DNA of 64,000 nt from Saturnia japonica (Eukaryota > Arthropoda > Insecta > Lepidoptera > Saturniidae): positions 7,502,001 through 7,566,000 of the forward strand of contig CM065322.1 in assembly GCA_033032175.1 (NCBI GenBank), in the 5' to 3' direction. Below the pieces are notes generated by a model, which was not told where the DNA came from, searched no databases, and saw nothing but the letters and a program-made list of their open reading frames with translations. A program made the position numbers and the translations under genes. Shown here piece after piece: positions 23,262 through 34,824 of the stretch (position 1 is the stretch's first letter; each line of letters begins with the position of its first letter).

Positions 23262-24110
23262 CCACAGTAGCCACAGACCTCAGTATTTATATTGTACTCT
23301 GTGCCACAGACGCCACAGATCTCTTATTAGGGATCCGCAAAATAATTGATACCGGTGTAGAATCGATACCTTTTTTTTCAATACCTAGTATTTTTGCACT
23401 CAGTACTTTATTCTAGTGTTTTACTAGGTATCGGTACTTTTGCAAATACCCTATACTTTTGGTCTATTTTTTTTATTAATTAGAAAACACTAGATTGCTT
23501 ATTGTGGGATTTTATTGAGAAATTGAATTACTATGTGTAATTAAAATTATTTAATGGAAATATTAACTGAGGTTTGGTTTGTTTTAAGTGCATAGTAACA
23601 TAGTAAATTCTGTTCATCAAAGTGTACCTATACAGTATATATACTTATATAGTCAGTGAATATTATATATAAAAAAATATTCAGTAAACTCGGTGTAGCC
23701 AAACGCACTTAACTAAAGTAAATTTACCGTATTTTCATGGTGTTAAGTCAAAGTCTGCATAAAACGGAACAAAACGTACACGTTTCGATATGGGCCAATT
23801 TGATTGGTGGATCGCAATTGCCAACCATTTTGGTGCTCCTTTCACCCCCCTACCCCTTTCTATTCCAACCGTCTCTTCTCGCGCAAGCGCACCGGCACAA
23901 ACACCGTTGCCGACAAAAATTTAAGAAAAATACAAAAAACTGTGAATCTGGTGGAATCCAAGTATCCCGACCCTGACCTCATCAAAACTGGTGAGTAATT
24001 GTGATATATCCAACACATGGCATCTACTGAACACTGTATTTTTAAAATTACTGTGCTTGTAGACATATTTTTTTCTCCGCCTAAATAAATATGAATATAC
24101 CCTTATATAT
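23262..24110. other. Intergenic, nothing recognised
   Basis: The DNA is AT-rich, with a CCACAGA-like run near 23,270-23,320 and imperfect TACTTT-rich stretches to 23,460. Short open frames at 23.7-24.0 kb show no motif or family resemblance. Confidence 0.4.
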
Positions 24111-24114
24111 ACTG

Positions 24115-24372
24115 GGCCGCAATGAAAGCGGGTCGATTATAAAAGATGTGCGAAGTGTGTGTCTGTGTGTTACGACTTACGCTTCGTAGTTCATTATGGA
24201 AGTGGAATTCACTCCCGTCGTCTGTTTTCTCATCCATCTATAACTTGGGGAGTCTTCAAGCGAAGAGTGAATAGACATTTAAAAGGTAAGCGCGATACTT
24301 GTCGGAATCATCTTTACTTACCATCAGGTAAGATCGACGCCAAGCACATACCTGTACTGCATTAAAAAAAAG
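24115..24372 (+). mobile_element. LINE 3'-end fragment
   Basis: A short frame reads HPSITWGVFKRRVNRHLKGK and ends at a stop just before an A-run at 24,364. The F-K-x-R-V-N-R-x-L words followed by stop and poly-A are usual at the end of ORF2 in several lepidopteran LINEs. Confidence 0.55.
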
Positions 24373-25080
24373 CTATTATAATAAAAGTCGGGATTTTAAG
24401 TTTTTAGTTGTATATAAAAGTATTTAGGTATATAAACTACTTACTTAGTACTGCTAAGTAAGTATTACTTACTGCTTGTTGCTTGTGCTACTTACTTAGA
24501 ACTGTTTTAATATAGAATCAAGTTATATTGTTTGTATACATAAGATGTTTTTTTTTATATTCAATTTAATACCTAAGTTTCTTTAGATATTCCGGGAACT
24601 TATCCAAAAATTTGTAGGTAAATTTTTGTCGTAATATTATAGGTAGGTACCTAAATAGTTTCTTGGTTTTTACTCCACTTGACGTATCCATCTAGACACA
24701 GTGTCTACTTTTCAACAACGTTCTTTAGAAAAGTGGGATTAAATACCGGATTTTTATCTTCAGTTTTATGAAAAACGTTATTTTATCGGTTTGACTGCCC
24801 TGTTTAAGTCAGTATATTTCAGTATTTTAAGATAGCCACCATCTTGTCAGAAGACCCCACTTTTTATATTATAAAAGTTTACGAAGGCTTAAAAACAGTG
24901 ACACTGGCAAATGCTTTTTGCGGCGCCAAAACAAGAAGGTATGACTTTTCGGCGGGATTTAAGAGGGCGGCAATAAAAATTTTATTTTTAATAAATTTAA
25001 TTTATTTATATATTTCTGTATATAAAAATGTTTGTACATATTTATATTTTGTAAATAGATAAGTTGATTATTTGAAATAG

Positions 25081-26510
25081 TAGCAGCATACAGTGGTAAG
25101 TGTTTTTTGGAGTTTTTAGCAACATGGATATAAAGTCTGCCCCGGATCTTGATGCTCCTGCAATCAACCATCCTCTATTGACGTTATTAGAAGCAGATGG
25201 GTTCCTAGCCAATAATGCAAATGTTGTACCATCAGTTGATGCCTTTGAAGCTATTAGGTCGAATACGGGAAAAATGTTAAAAATAAATTAAGTGAGTCAT
25301 TTAAACCGATGAAAAACAGCCCATATATTCATACCAATAAACAGGCATTGACAGAAGCCTCAACAACTATTCTGAACTCGCCTACTCACAACATCAATCC
25401 CACTGATGTAACTCATACTACGAATAACAACAGGATCTCCTCTCCAGTGACATCACAGACGTACCCTCTTCCACTTCATGTCTGATAATCGTCAATCAGG
25501 TACCGCACTACATCCCCTTAAATTTGGGAAATTTTTATACAATAACTAGTGGCCCGCCCCAGCTTCGCACGGGTACTATTTACAAAATGGTGTACCTATT
25601 TTATGTTTAAAAAAGCCTGATTTAGAGTTTTACACCTCTGCCTAACACTTCGGGGATACAGGCGTGATTGTATGTCATTTAACTACATATTTGCAAATAG
25701 TGCTTTTAGCTCGCGACATGCAATTCACCATAGATGGGGAGTGCCGGCCAAACGACGGCGACCAGTTTTGCTGAGAGGGATTTCTTAGATCGCGCGTAAT
25801 TTAGAATTCGTGATATCTTCTACGGTGTTCATTTAAATGAAAATCTGTATAGGACAATTTTAATGTACATTAAATGCCCAAGTTAATTAAGAAAACTTAT
25901 CTGGATAACGATTAGTACTGAATTAGTAGTTTCAAAGATCTAAGCGTATATAGGAACTGACAGCGGGAAGCACCTTTATACTATATATAGATAGATAATA
26001 TGCAAAATATGATGGAGGATGGTAACAAAAAAAAAGCAGGACGGAATTGTTTCTCAGCCCAATTTACAAATGCTATAGTTACCAATTCATTTGTGCGACA
26101 TCCAATGCTTATTCAAAACAAATACAAGGCCTTTATTCCATCATATAGTTGATATCTACCTAGACAGATAATGGTTGAAAGGTGGAATAAGGAGTGGAAT
26201 GATTCAAACAAAGATCGCTTTTATTGGCGCTATCCAATTTGTGACTTCACTCAGACCGTAGTTCTCAAAATTAAGATTCAGCAAAAAAATAGGTATGTAC
26301 ATCAACAATTTCTAGGCTAAGAATTGGTCACTGTTCTTCACCGGTTCATTTGAAAAAGTTACGAATCAGAGATTCATCTGTTTGTAAATGTTGGTATAGG
26401 GGATGGTGACATTGTTCACATTCTCTTCAATTGTCATATTCAAAGACTCAAGATAAGGATCAAGAGTCAAGACTTACTCTTTATTCCGTGGCTGGAGTGG
26501 TATGACTATT
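25081..26510 (+). mobile_element. Internally deleted copy of the 1.4-6.9 kb LINE family
   Basis: The start shares CAGTGGTAAGT with the first copy, then an ORF1 start at 25,124 reading INHPLLTLLEADGFL (first copy: HPLLTLLDADKYI). LHPLKFGKF at about 25,510 matches LHPLKFGYF. At 26,155 the text jumps to the ORF2 tail (LPRQIMVERWNKEWNDS; first copy LPRQDLVERWNMHWDHS) and RLRIGHCSSPVHLKKLRIRD. The endonuclease and reverse transcriptase are absent. Another repeat (25,548-25,990) is inserted. Confidence 0.8.
25548..25990. mobile_element. Non-autonomous repeat inserted in the LINE derivative
   Basis: It starts CTAGTGGCCCGCCCCAGCTT and ends ACTATATATAGATAG. Its middle (TTTTAGCTCGCGACATGCAA, GGAGTGCCGGCCAAACG, TTATCTGGATAACGATTA) recurs at 36,040-36,240. 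No coding frame is present. Confidence 0.65.
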
Positions 26511-26554
26511 AATAAATAAAAAATCAGCAGAACTAATTTTTATTACCCCCGCAG

Positions 26555-26670
26555 CTCTTTTTTTATACAACTTGGGTGGCAAACAAGCGTATGGCTCGCC
26601 TGACGTTAAACGGCTTCCGTAATCTATGGACGCTTAACACTAGAGGTATTACCAGCGGGTTGCCGACCCT
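26555..26670. repeat. LINE/SINE tail fragment
   Basis: The text GGTGGCAAACAAGCGTATGG, then CTATGGACGC and GGTATTACCAGCGGGTTGCC, follows a repeat tail that I know to be common in Lepidoptera. It is short and lies just downstream of the LINE derivative. Confidence 0.5.
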
Positions 26671-28165
26671 GAACCTCCTTCACCAAAAAGCTCATTCATC
26701 GTAAAAACACAACCCAAAGTTATTGCGGTTAGTAAAATTATAAGCGGTCTTGTGTAGAGTGTAGGTATTTCACCAGCCAGCTGCTCCAAGTAGAGAAATT
26801 TCCGAATAGATTTAACTTTACTTACATGGTCGCACATATTTATACAATGTTGTTATCTGGTCTTCATTGTAGCGAAATGCAAATCAGAGATGTAGGTTAT
26901 ATGCATTTGTTATTCTGCAGTTTTCTCAAATCTGTGGTTACAATAATAATTCACGAAAAATGAATGATTATGATGCATCAAATTGTAAGGGTTTAGCGAC
27001 ATTAGAGTTCAATTCAGAACAACTGATCTATCAAAAACTCGTAATTCTTTCACTGCTTCAGTGTAAAGACTGAAATATTAATACTGTTTCTTTACTCATG
27101 CTTATTATATACCTACCAAGGTTCCCTCCCATAATTTTTTTTATAGGAACACAACAAAGTTAGGGCACTGTATCTGATGGTAAGCACGGAACTATCCGAA
27201 AAAAAAGAGCGCGGCGCGGCGATTGCCGAAATATCCCACTCCAACGCCAGTCGTCCATATCGTCGCTGATATGCTGGCCTGCATAAAAAAAATTTACTTC
27301 ACATTTCGCGCGAAGAATCCTATGTTATAAGTAGGAAGGACCATATCAGACAGTAGGAGGTTCTACTGATTCAGGGTTCGAAAAATGATATGTAAACTTT
27401 TTTTTTACCGACTTCAAAAAAAAAAAGGTTGTCAATTCGAATGTATTTTTTATGGATGTTTAGCCATTAACTTCTTTGTTTATGAACCGATTTGGATTAT
27501 TATTGTTTTTTAGTTGGAAAGGAGATACCTTGAGGGTGGTCCCATTTTAATTTTACCGGATGTTTAATCATTGGAGTTAGTTTTCTTTTCTTTTTTTTAA
27601 ATTTCTTGTATTCTTGCCAAGTTGTTAGTTACCATAAAGATGTGGAGCTGTCGTGTAATTACACGATGAAATATTAAGACACATAATTATCATTATACAT
27701 CCACATAATTATTAATTATTAATTAAAAAAGGAATTACGTTAAACAGTTTCTCATAATAGTCGCCATAGTATAACAGACTACAGACTGATATTTTATTGC
27801 GTTGCACATTTTTGTGATAATAGGTAAGATATTTTACTAAAACGAGTGTTGAAATACAAAAATGTAGATTGCGAATTAGTGTTTAAAAATAAAAAAATCT
27901 GCTTTTATTATAGGGTAACGTGAGTTTTCTGTCTATTTTAATAACTTATTATAAGTAGGTTAGCTATGTAGGTACAACTTCGTACATAAAACCTCAATTC
28001 AGAGTAAGCAGATAAATATTTAAATATCGAAATTAGAAACATTATAAACGACGTATGCTGTTGAAGTTTATATCAAACGAAGACCTTGAGGTATACTAAA
28101 AATTGCGTTGCTATAATTATCACACGAAAGTACCTGTTTGTTTTGAACTGAAGGCTTTATTAAAC
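26671..28165. other. Repeat scraps and intergenic DNA
   Basis: A GCACTGTATCTGATGGTAAGC stretch at about 27,162 resembles LINE tails. At 27,404-27,545, ACCGACTTCAAAAAA, GAACCGATTTGGAT and GGAAAGGAGATACCTTGAGG follow a common lepidopteran repeat. From about 27,600 to 28,165 nothing is recognisable; the DYNLT promoter probably lies at the end. Confidence 0.45.
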
Positions 28166-28169
28166 AATC

Positions 28170-28193
28170 ATGGCACAGGATGAAGATGAAGAG
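28170..28193 (+). CDS. DYNLT exon 1
   Basis: Eight codons, MAQDEDEE, then donor GAG|GTATGA. An acidic start is common in the family. The phase (0) fits exon 2. It is the weakest of the three exons because it is so short. Confidence 0.65.
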
Positions 28194-30343
28194 GTATGAA
28201 CGACTACACAATAATCTCCAATGAAATTATGCGAACATTAAACTGATTCAAGTAAACAAAAAAGAGTTGTAGTTATTATAAACAGAGACATTACGGATAT
28301 CTGAAGAGTATTTTAGGACGTTTCGGTTATGAATATTACATTTTTCAAAGAAGTTTATTAGAATGAAAATAGGTAGATACGTATTATTTGAACGTTTGTA
28401 GGTGAACAATAACAACTCTTAGATAAATTTTAGTTTTTTAAGTAATTTTTGATATTCACCAGTGTCTCATTCGACTTAGTTCCTATTTGAAATATTTATA
28501 TCGTTACGGATATCCGATGGTTTCGGTTACGGAGTTCAATAACACCCCTGGTTAAAAAGTAGGTAGGTACCTCATAACTTTTGTATGTGTTTCAGAATTC
28601 CTCATAATGTTCGAAATGAAAAAGATACACACGCACACAATAAATACCTATAGATACAAATAAATTAATTTTAAATTGTAACAGGATTTGTTGTTCAACG
28701 TTGAAGACGTGCAGAAGATTGTACGTGACAACATAGAACTGTGTCTAGGGGGCAACACGTATAGTCATTCCCGGGCACCGCAGTGGATCACTGTCATAAC
28801 AGAGAAGACGCTTGCTCGCTTGAACAAGTTGAACAAACCTTTTAAATATATAAGTTAGTAACATATCTTCTTCCTTTCGTCTTTAATCCTGTATTAGTAC
28901 CTATCGATCTTGTAGGATTACCGGCGATGAAAACTTGCTGAGTTTAGAGCGTTTATTCCACAGGGTGGCTTACTTTTCGGTGTTCGTTTGCTTTCATTGT
29001 TTTATATTAAGTGAACTAGTTGAATAAGGAAGCAATATATAGGTCATAAGCCTACTTAAGTCCTTTCCTCAGTGTGAAACCCTGAGTCTGGCAGCCGCCC
29101 GCGCGATACATACACACGTGCACACCACACAGGTACATAGGTTCTGTAAGGAACCCTTTTTACTTTTTTACGCTAGTTAGTGTAGAACGTATTTCAGATC
29201 ACTAAATACATATAAACATGTTCCTTCCTTCCTCCCAGAAGGCAGGGATATGTGTATGTTAGTTTAGCTCGAATTTTACGGATAGGGAATTAGTCAGATC
29301 GCGACTGCTCTGCAATCGCGGGATCGGCCCAAGCCGATTTTCGGCAACTTTGACACCCTTACGCGCATGTTGCCCACGCTTTCGCGGCTGTGTGCCTTCA
29401 GCGCTCGCCCCCAAGCCCGGTAAAGCTGTAAAAACGATCAGCGGCTCTGTTTTTGGATAGGGTCCCTCAGGCTAACAGTAAGGTCAGTAACAAAAAAAAA
29501 GGTACATAAGTAAATGTCGGCGGTAAAGCAGAAGTTAATTACTCTATTTTAGTGGTGAAGTTTGTGTTTAGTACCACAAAAGTATACGTGACTTGACTAA
29601 TTTTGTTATTAAATTCCTACATTATTTTCCTCAGAAGTAAGAACATGTCAGTTTTCAATTAGTATTAGGTAGATATGATGCGAGTTTGCTATTTAGATGA
29701 TAATTCAAATTTCTAGATCATAAATGTAAACAAAGTAATGTTACTGTCAAAGTTCTATGGAGGGTAAGGAGAACCATCTTGCATGGGGGAGGGGGACAAG
29801 TTGAAAAAGTGTCCAAATGTAAGCAGCAAATTATAATTAAAAACTGTACTAAAATGGAGCTAGTGTAGCAAGAGGCTAGCTAGTCACTTTTTCGTGATTT
29901 TATATTTTTTACTGTTGTAAAACCTAAAAACAATTAAACAATAATGGGGAAAAGTTGTGGAGTGAAAAGTTGTCAATGTGGGCGAAAACTAAAAAAATTA
30001 TATAATAATGATTTTGGCGATATCTTTAAAATTTATGCGGTAGCCTAATTTGGCGCTTTTCTACGGAGACTTTCATGCATAGAGATGATACTCCTGATCC
30101 GTATATCCTCCATACTTAATTCCAAATAAAAGATTAGTTGTTCAAGTTTCATTATTTGATAATCAATAAAATGGATCATATCACACAGTGCGCATCACAA
30201 TCACGCAAAAGAATGGCTCTGGACTTCACACTGCCGCTGCGTATTATTGGGATACGGCGACCGACGGTACATGTACGGTGCGCTGGGAGAACAAGTTTAT
30301 GTATTGTATTGTCAACATATGGGGACTCGCCCTTCAGATATAA
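28170..30343 (+). CDS. Dynein light chain Tctex-type (whole gene, 3 exons)
   Basis: Exons at 28,170-28,193, 28,685-28,853 and 30,189-30,343 join in phase into 115 residues, the normal size for DYNLT1/Dlc90F (about 111-113). The middle reads [20 protein letters not shown] and the end [40 protein letters not shown]. The G-L-H-T-A, DG-(S/T)-CTVRWENK and MYCIV words are diagnostic for the family. Such proteins dimerise on the dynein intermediate chain and link cargo to cytoplasmic or axonemal dynein. The copy is somewhat divergent (YIMRITITQ where relatives have YIVTxxIMQ), so a tissue-specific paralogue is possible. AATAAA overlaps the stop codon. Confidence 0.88.
28685..28853 (+). CDS. DYNLT exon 2
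   Basis: The acceptor is TAACAG. It encodes [35 protein letters not shown] and [11 protein letters not shown], the helical half of the fold. The donor is TAA|GTTAGT, leaving one base for exon 3. Confidence 0.88.
29220..29505 (+). mobile_element. LINE 3'-end fragment with poly-A, in the DYNLT intron
   Basis: The stretch contains GTAAAGCTGTAAAAACGATC, AGCGGCTCTGTTTTTGGATA and CAGGCTAACAGTAAGGTCAG, followed by an A-run at about 29,491. The last 80 bases match the minus strand of 60,924-61,011. It is 5'-truncated and has no open frame. Confidence 0.65.
30189..30343 (+). CDS. DYNLT exon 3
   Basis: The acceptor is CACACAG. It supplies two bases to complete Met, then encodes [20 protein letters not shown] and the conserved [20 protein letters not shown], ending LQI, TAA. 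These are the beta strands of the dimer interface. Confidence 0.9.
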
Positions 30344-30349
30344 TAAATA

Positions 30350-33300
30350 GTTTAGAATTATTTACATGTTTTCCATTCATTATGTATTGCTGGATAACCA
30401 TATTTATTACAGACCCTTGAAAAATTCAGCTTTCTCTAAATATTTCTCACAGCAATGCATCCTTCATCCAATGTTCAATCCAAAAAATGTTATCCAACCT
30501 CTATAAATTCCAACACAAAATAAACTCGACCACAATATATTAAACTTAAGTATTTTAAATAAGATACGTTTAGAAGGAACAATACAATAATATATAGCCA
30601 CCTAATTTGTATTGAAAGTTGGCCACCCTACATTCTCGATATTTATTTTCGGTAATCTTTTACGGCCGTTTTCAATAACCTTACATTACTATCCCCGATT
30701 AGTACATATTTGTAATATGTACAATCTTTAACTCGAGACAGATATCGACTTCCCTCTTATCTATTTAAGCTATAGGATAAGGATATATATTATGTAGATA
30801 CGCAAAACTATCCAAGTGTTCTATTTGTCTATATTTACTAACTAAACAACGGACAGATGGGTTACTAAAAACGGCCATTATACAACTGACGTAGATGTAT
30901 GTTAAAGAAGATTTAAGGTTACAAAATTGAAACGATTTGTAAAGCACATTTTAGTATTTTTATTTTTGGTAAAATTTACCACATACAAAATAATGATAGA
31001 AATAAATAAAGTAATAAAATGTATAGACAGGTTATAGAACTATGTATTGTAAACTTGGTGCTTTTGAAGCATTTTCATATAATTTATAATAACATTAGGC
31101 AAAATGGCATTGTGTACATTAAAAATAAAAGCATTATTATTTTATTACACACAAATAATATCAAAAGATGATGCATACACTTAAATAATTAACGCAAAAA
31201 TGATTCATCACTTGGTGATTTGGTCTTTTGATTTTTAATTAATTTAAAGAATTAAAAAAAATCAATTGTAAATAATTATAAAGCATATTATCATGTCTAT
31301 AAAAAGTAACTCGAAAAATCCTTCACAAATAATCTAATTCACAAACATATACCGTTACAAACAAAATGAAATAACGTACACAAGAAATATTTAGGGAGGA
31401 AACGGGAAAAGGAGACACGTGTTAATCGTATTTAAATATAAAATAATTAATTAAGAAATATGTTATTCATACTTGATAGCGATTAAAATTACCTGTACTT
31501 TTTAATTATTATCATAAATCGATGTAATCTAAAAACCTTGCCTAACTTTCATATCAAAAATGTAAACAAAATAACAAACAACCTTCATTTATCGAAAACA
31601 ATGACTGAGTCCTTGTCGCATTACGAGACGATACAATATGAGATAAGTTATGTTTACTCAGCCTGATGACTATTATGTAAAATGTACAAATTTATTTCTC
31701 AAATTTTGGTGTTCAGAATGCTGTTAGAGGGAACATACAACATTACGCGACAGGAGCAAATAATTTCATATTAATCTAATGCAAATCGAGTAAAATAACA
31801 CCTTTGTAAGGAATATGTACTGTAATTTGTCAGAACTTACTAACTTTTGCTAAACATTGAAAGTTATTGATAACCATGTCTACAATTGTTATATCGACTA
31901 TGAAGAGACTAATAACTAACGTGCATTTGAAAATCGTCACACATTACTCAATTAGACTTTTCATCGTAAATTTTTTACAGCAACCTACGATTTGGGTGCT
32001 CACTTGTGTTAAAAAATACATAGGTCATCACAGTTAAATCCTCGATTAATTCTCGAACATTCGTTCTTATATATAACACGGTTATACAATGTTCTACACT
32101 TAGACACTTCTATCAACAAAATATTTTACTATAATAAAATGTCTTTCAAGCGTATTGTAAAAAATTTGAAAAAAATATCCGAACTTATACACCACCGTTT
32201 TATGTAGGAAAAATAACGACTTATTACTTCCTCTAATTTAATAAAGAGCAGAATAGCCCATCTAAAAAAATAATTTTAACATTATATTGGGTTACAATGT
32301 ACAGGCGTCTCGTAGAACAACGTCGAAATGTAAATTTGAGTTTCATTGATTTTGTATTACAGTGTGTATGTGGATGTATGTCTCATAATGTAATATTATT
32401 ATGTATGTGTGTTCTGCTCATTTTTACTTAATTTTTTTACAATAGTAGATAATCCACGTTCTGGATTTTTTTCAGTGTGTGTGTGATCAAAGTATATTCA
32501 AATTATAATATTTAAGTACTAAGATGAATTTAGAATTATTTTTTAAGAAAATCGTAAATTATATGTATGCTATATCTTAATAAAATATAATAAACTATTA
32601 TTACACCCATGAAATAAAAAAGAAAATGTATAACTTTTGATTTGTAGCCCTTACACTAAAACATTTAATGGTGTAACAGTTTTTCACAAATACAATGAAA
32701 AGGAATCAAATATATTATGTCAATCTGTCGGTTCAAAATTGTTCTATGAGACACCTGTTATACCTACGTTTTTCGACTTGAAATAATATAACTACTACAT
32801 GAACTATTATGCATAGATATGTTGGTTGTGGTTACTAAAAACGATTAAGCGTAATTTACTGTATGTATGTACAATAATTAATTAAACATATATTTTGCGC
32901 ATTGTGATATCGTAATGAAATGTAATTTCATCCCTCTAACGAACACATACATATATTTAAAGTTTAAAATACTAACAGCCATAATAATAGGCTATCTTGT
33001 GAATGTAATAATTATTATCAAATTACCATAGTCGAAATGATTTTTGGAGTTTATATACAGTATTTCATTATTTGTAATAGATTATCTTAATGTGATTACT
33101 AATACATCAACTTTTTATACATTTCATACTAAAACAATGAAACTGCATTACTTGACATTACATTTTATAATCGTAATAGAATCTGATAAATGTGATGACG
33201 TATGTGACGGTGTGATGCTTTTTCAGTCTCTGAATTATAAACACAAAATATAATAAAACTTATTACGTTTGCCGGTCTAAAAAAATATAAACAAAATAAA

Positions 33301-34650
33301 GAATTTCCATCAAATTATAAAATGGTATTCATTGATTGTAAAATTGTATAGTATTAAGTAAACCTACGAAACTGTGCTGAAACCATATCATTAAAGCTGA
33401 AAATGTGCAATTTTAAGTTAAAAGTCAATAATAGGCATCATTAAAAAATATTTTGCATATTTCGTCTTTGCTGGAGCACCGTGACATCTGCAGTAGTCTG
33501 ACGAGCTGATAGCGACGCGATCCCGCCGAGCGGAACACGCACACGCCGCAACAAATAACTTAATATGTACATTAAAATATACTCTCTAAAGTACAACCTA
33601 CCGCTATGACTATAATAAAACGATTTATCGTTTAAACTCATTATTATGACATAGTTCCTCTTATGTACAATCTTACTATACATACAATAATATTAAAAAT
33701 TATCAAAAAGTACCATTGTACTTATTAACTTGCTACCCTTTTTTGAATATACTAATTTTAATAAAAAAAATTGTAATTAATTCCATTGATATTATATTAT
33801 ATGTACACCTACGTTACGTATGCGCTTGCGCTATGTTAGTCGAGACTTACTGATCACAAAAATAAGAAAAATAAAAGAACCTAATAAGGAACAAATGCAT
33901 ATTAACTACGCACTAACCATTCTCATACCCGTTGCCGGAACTAAGCGCATATCACATCGAATTCAAGTGCTCAACACTTTAAGTAGACACTTAAGCCGTT
34001 CGCGAACATTTTATTCATACTATAAAAAATATTTACAAAATAATAAAACTAAATATCAAAATAAAATAATAGTAAAAATTATTATACAAAATCGGATACC
34101 TCTAACACTGGGCAGATTCAAGAAAGAGATCGATCATAACAAGATTCATTTAAAACTTTTCAACTGTATCCAAAGCTCACGGGGTTGTACTAAACCATGT
34201 CAAGAAAAAAAAGGTGGGAGAATGAGATATGTGGATTTGACTTATTGTCTTAAAAACACGATTATCTATTTACACGTAAATACATTGTGCATGACCGAGC
34301 AGTATTCAATTGAATAAAACTACATTCTTCCAACACTGTATTCTAATTAGTAAGCTAGGTATTACTATTTCAGGACATGTGTTAACCGTCTCTTAATTAA
34401 AAAAACACTTTCTTATTTGTTACTGTTTCAGTTGTACTTGTATGATTATTATGCTATTTAATAAGTAACGACCGTGTATGGCTTGTGCAATATCTACAGC
34501 AAAAGGGCTGTATTATAACCTCGAATGAAGTATATAATTAGTGATAATTACAGTTCGCCATCCGATAGATTTTACCGCTTTCAACGCACATTCTTATATA
34601 ACAGAACAAGCATAATTGACACATACGAATCACTCACGCAATACTGTTTA
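30350..34650. other. Nearly repeat-free AT-rich DNA, possible trx 3' UTR
   Basis: Between the DYNLT stop and the trx stop I find no transposon text and no convincing exon, although the rest of the window is full of repeats. Part of it probably forms the 3' UTR of trx on the minus strand. An AATAAA on that strand overlaps the trx stop region at about 34,647, and many others follow. A plus-strand frame of 165 codons at 33,820-34,317 resembles nothing. Confidence 0.35.
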
Positions 34651-34824
34651 TTAATTGAGGTACTTGCGGCATTTCTTGGCTCCACACGTGCATGGAATCT
34701 TAACCTCCTCGAATGGAAATTTGTAGTCGTACGTCAGTTCTTCGCCGATAGTGATACGGCGCAAGGCGAAGATGAGAATGTGTTTGTGACCATGGATGTC
34801 GACCACACGCGAATAGCAGTTTGG
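34651..34824 (-). CDS. trx: trx exon 13 (C-terminal SET half and post-SET)
   Basis: The acceptor is TTCCCAG. It encodes PNCYSRVVDIHGHKHILIFA, then EELTYDYKFPFEE and the post-SET cysteines CTCGAKKC, ending RKYLN, TAA. The Tyr of ELTYDY is the catalytic tyrosine of SET enzymes. NHSCD of exon 12 joins PNCYS here to form the pseudoknot core. Confidence 0.96.
   Translation of the reverse strand, partial: PNCYSRVVDIHGHKHILIFALRRITIGEELTYDYKFPFEEVKIPCTCGAKKCRKYLN

Noticed and set aside
33820..34317. Plus-strand open frame of 165 codons
   Set aside because: The composition is Lys/Ile/Asn-rich as expected from AT-rich DNA. No motif or splice context supports it, and it probably lies antisense to the trx 3' UTR.
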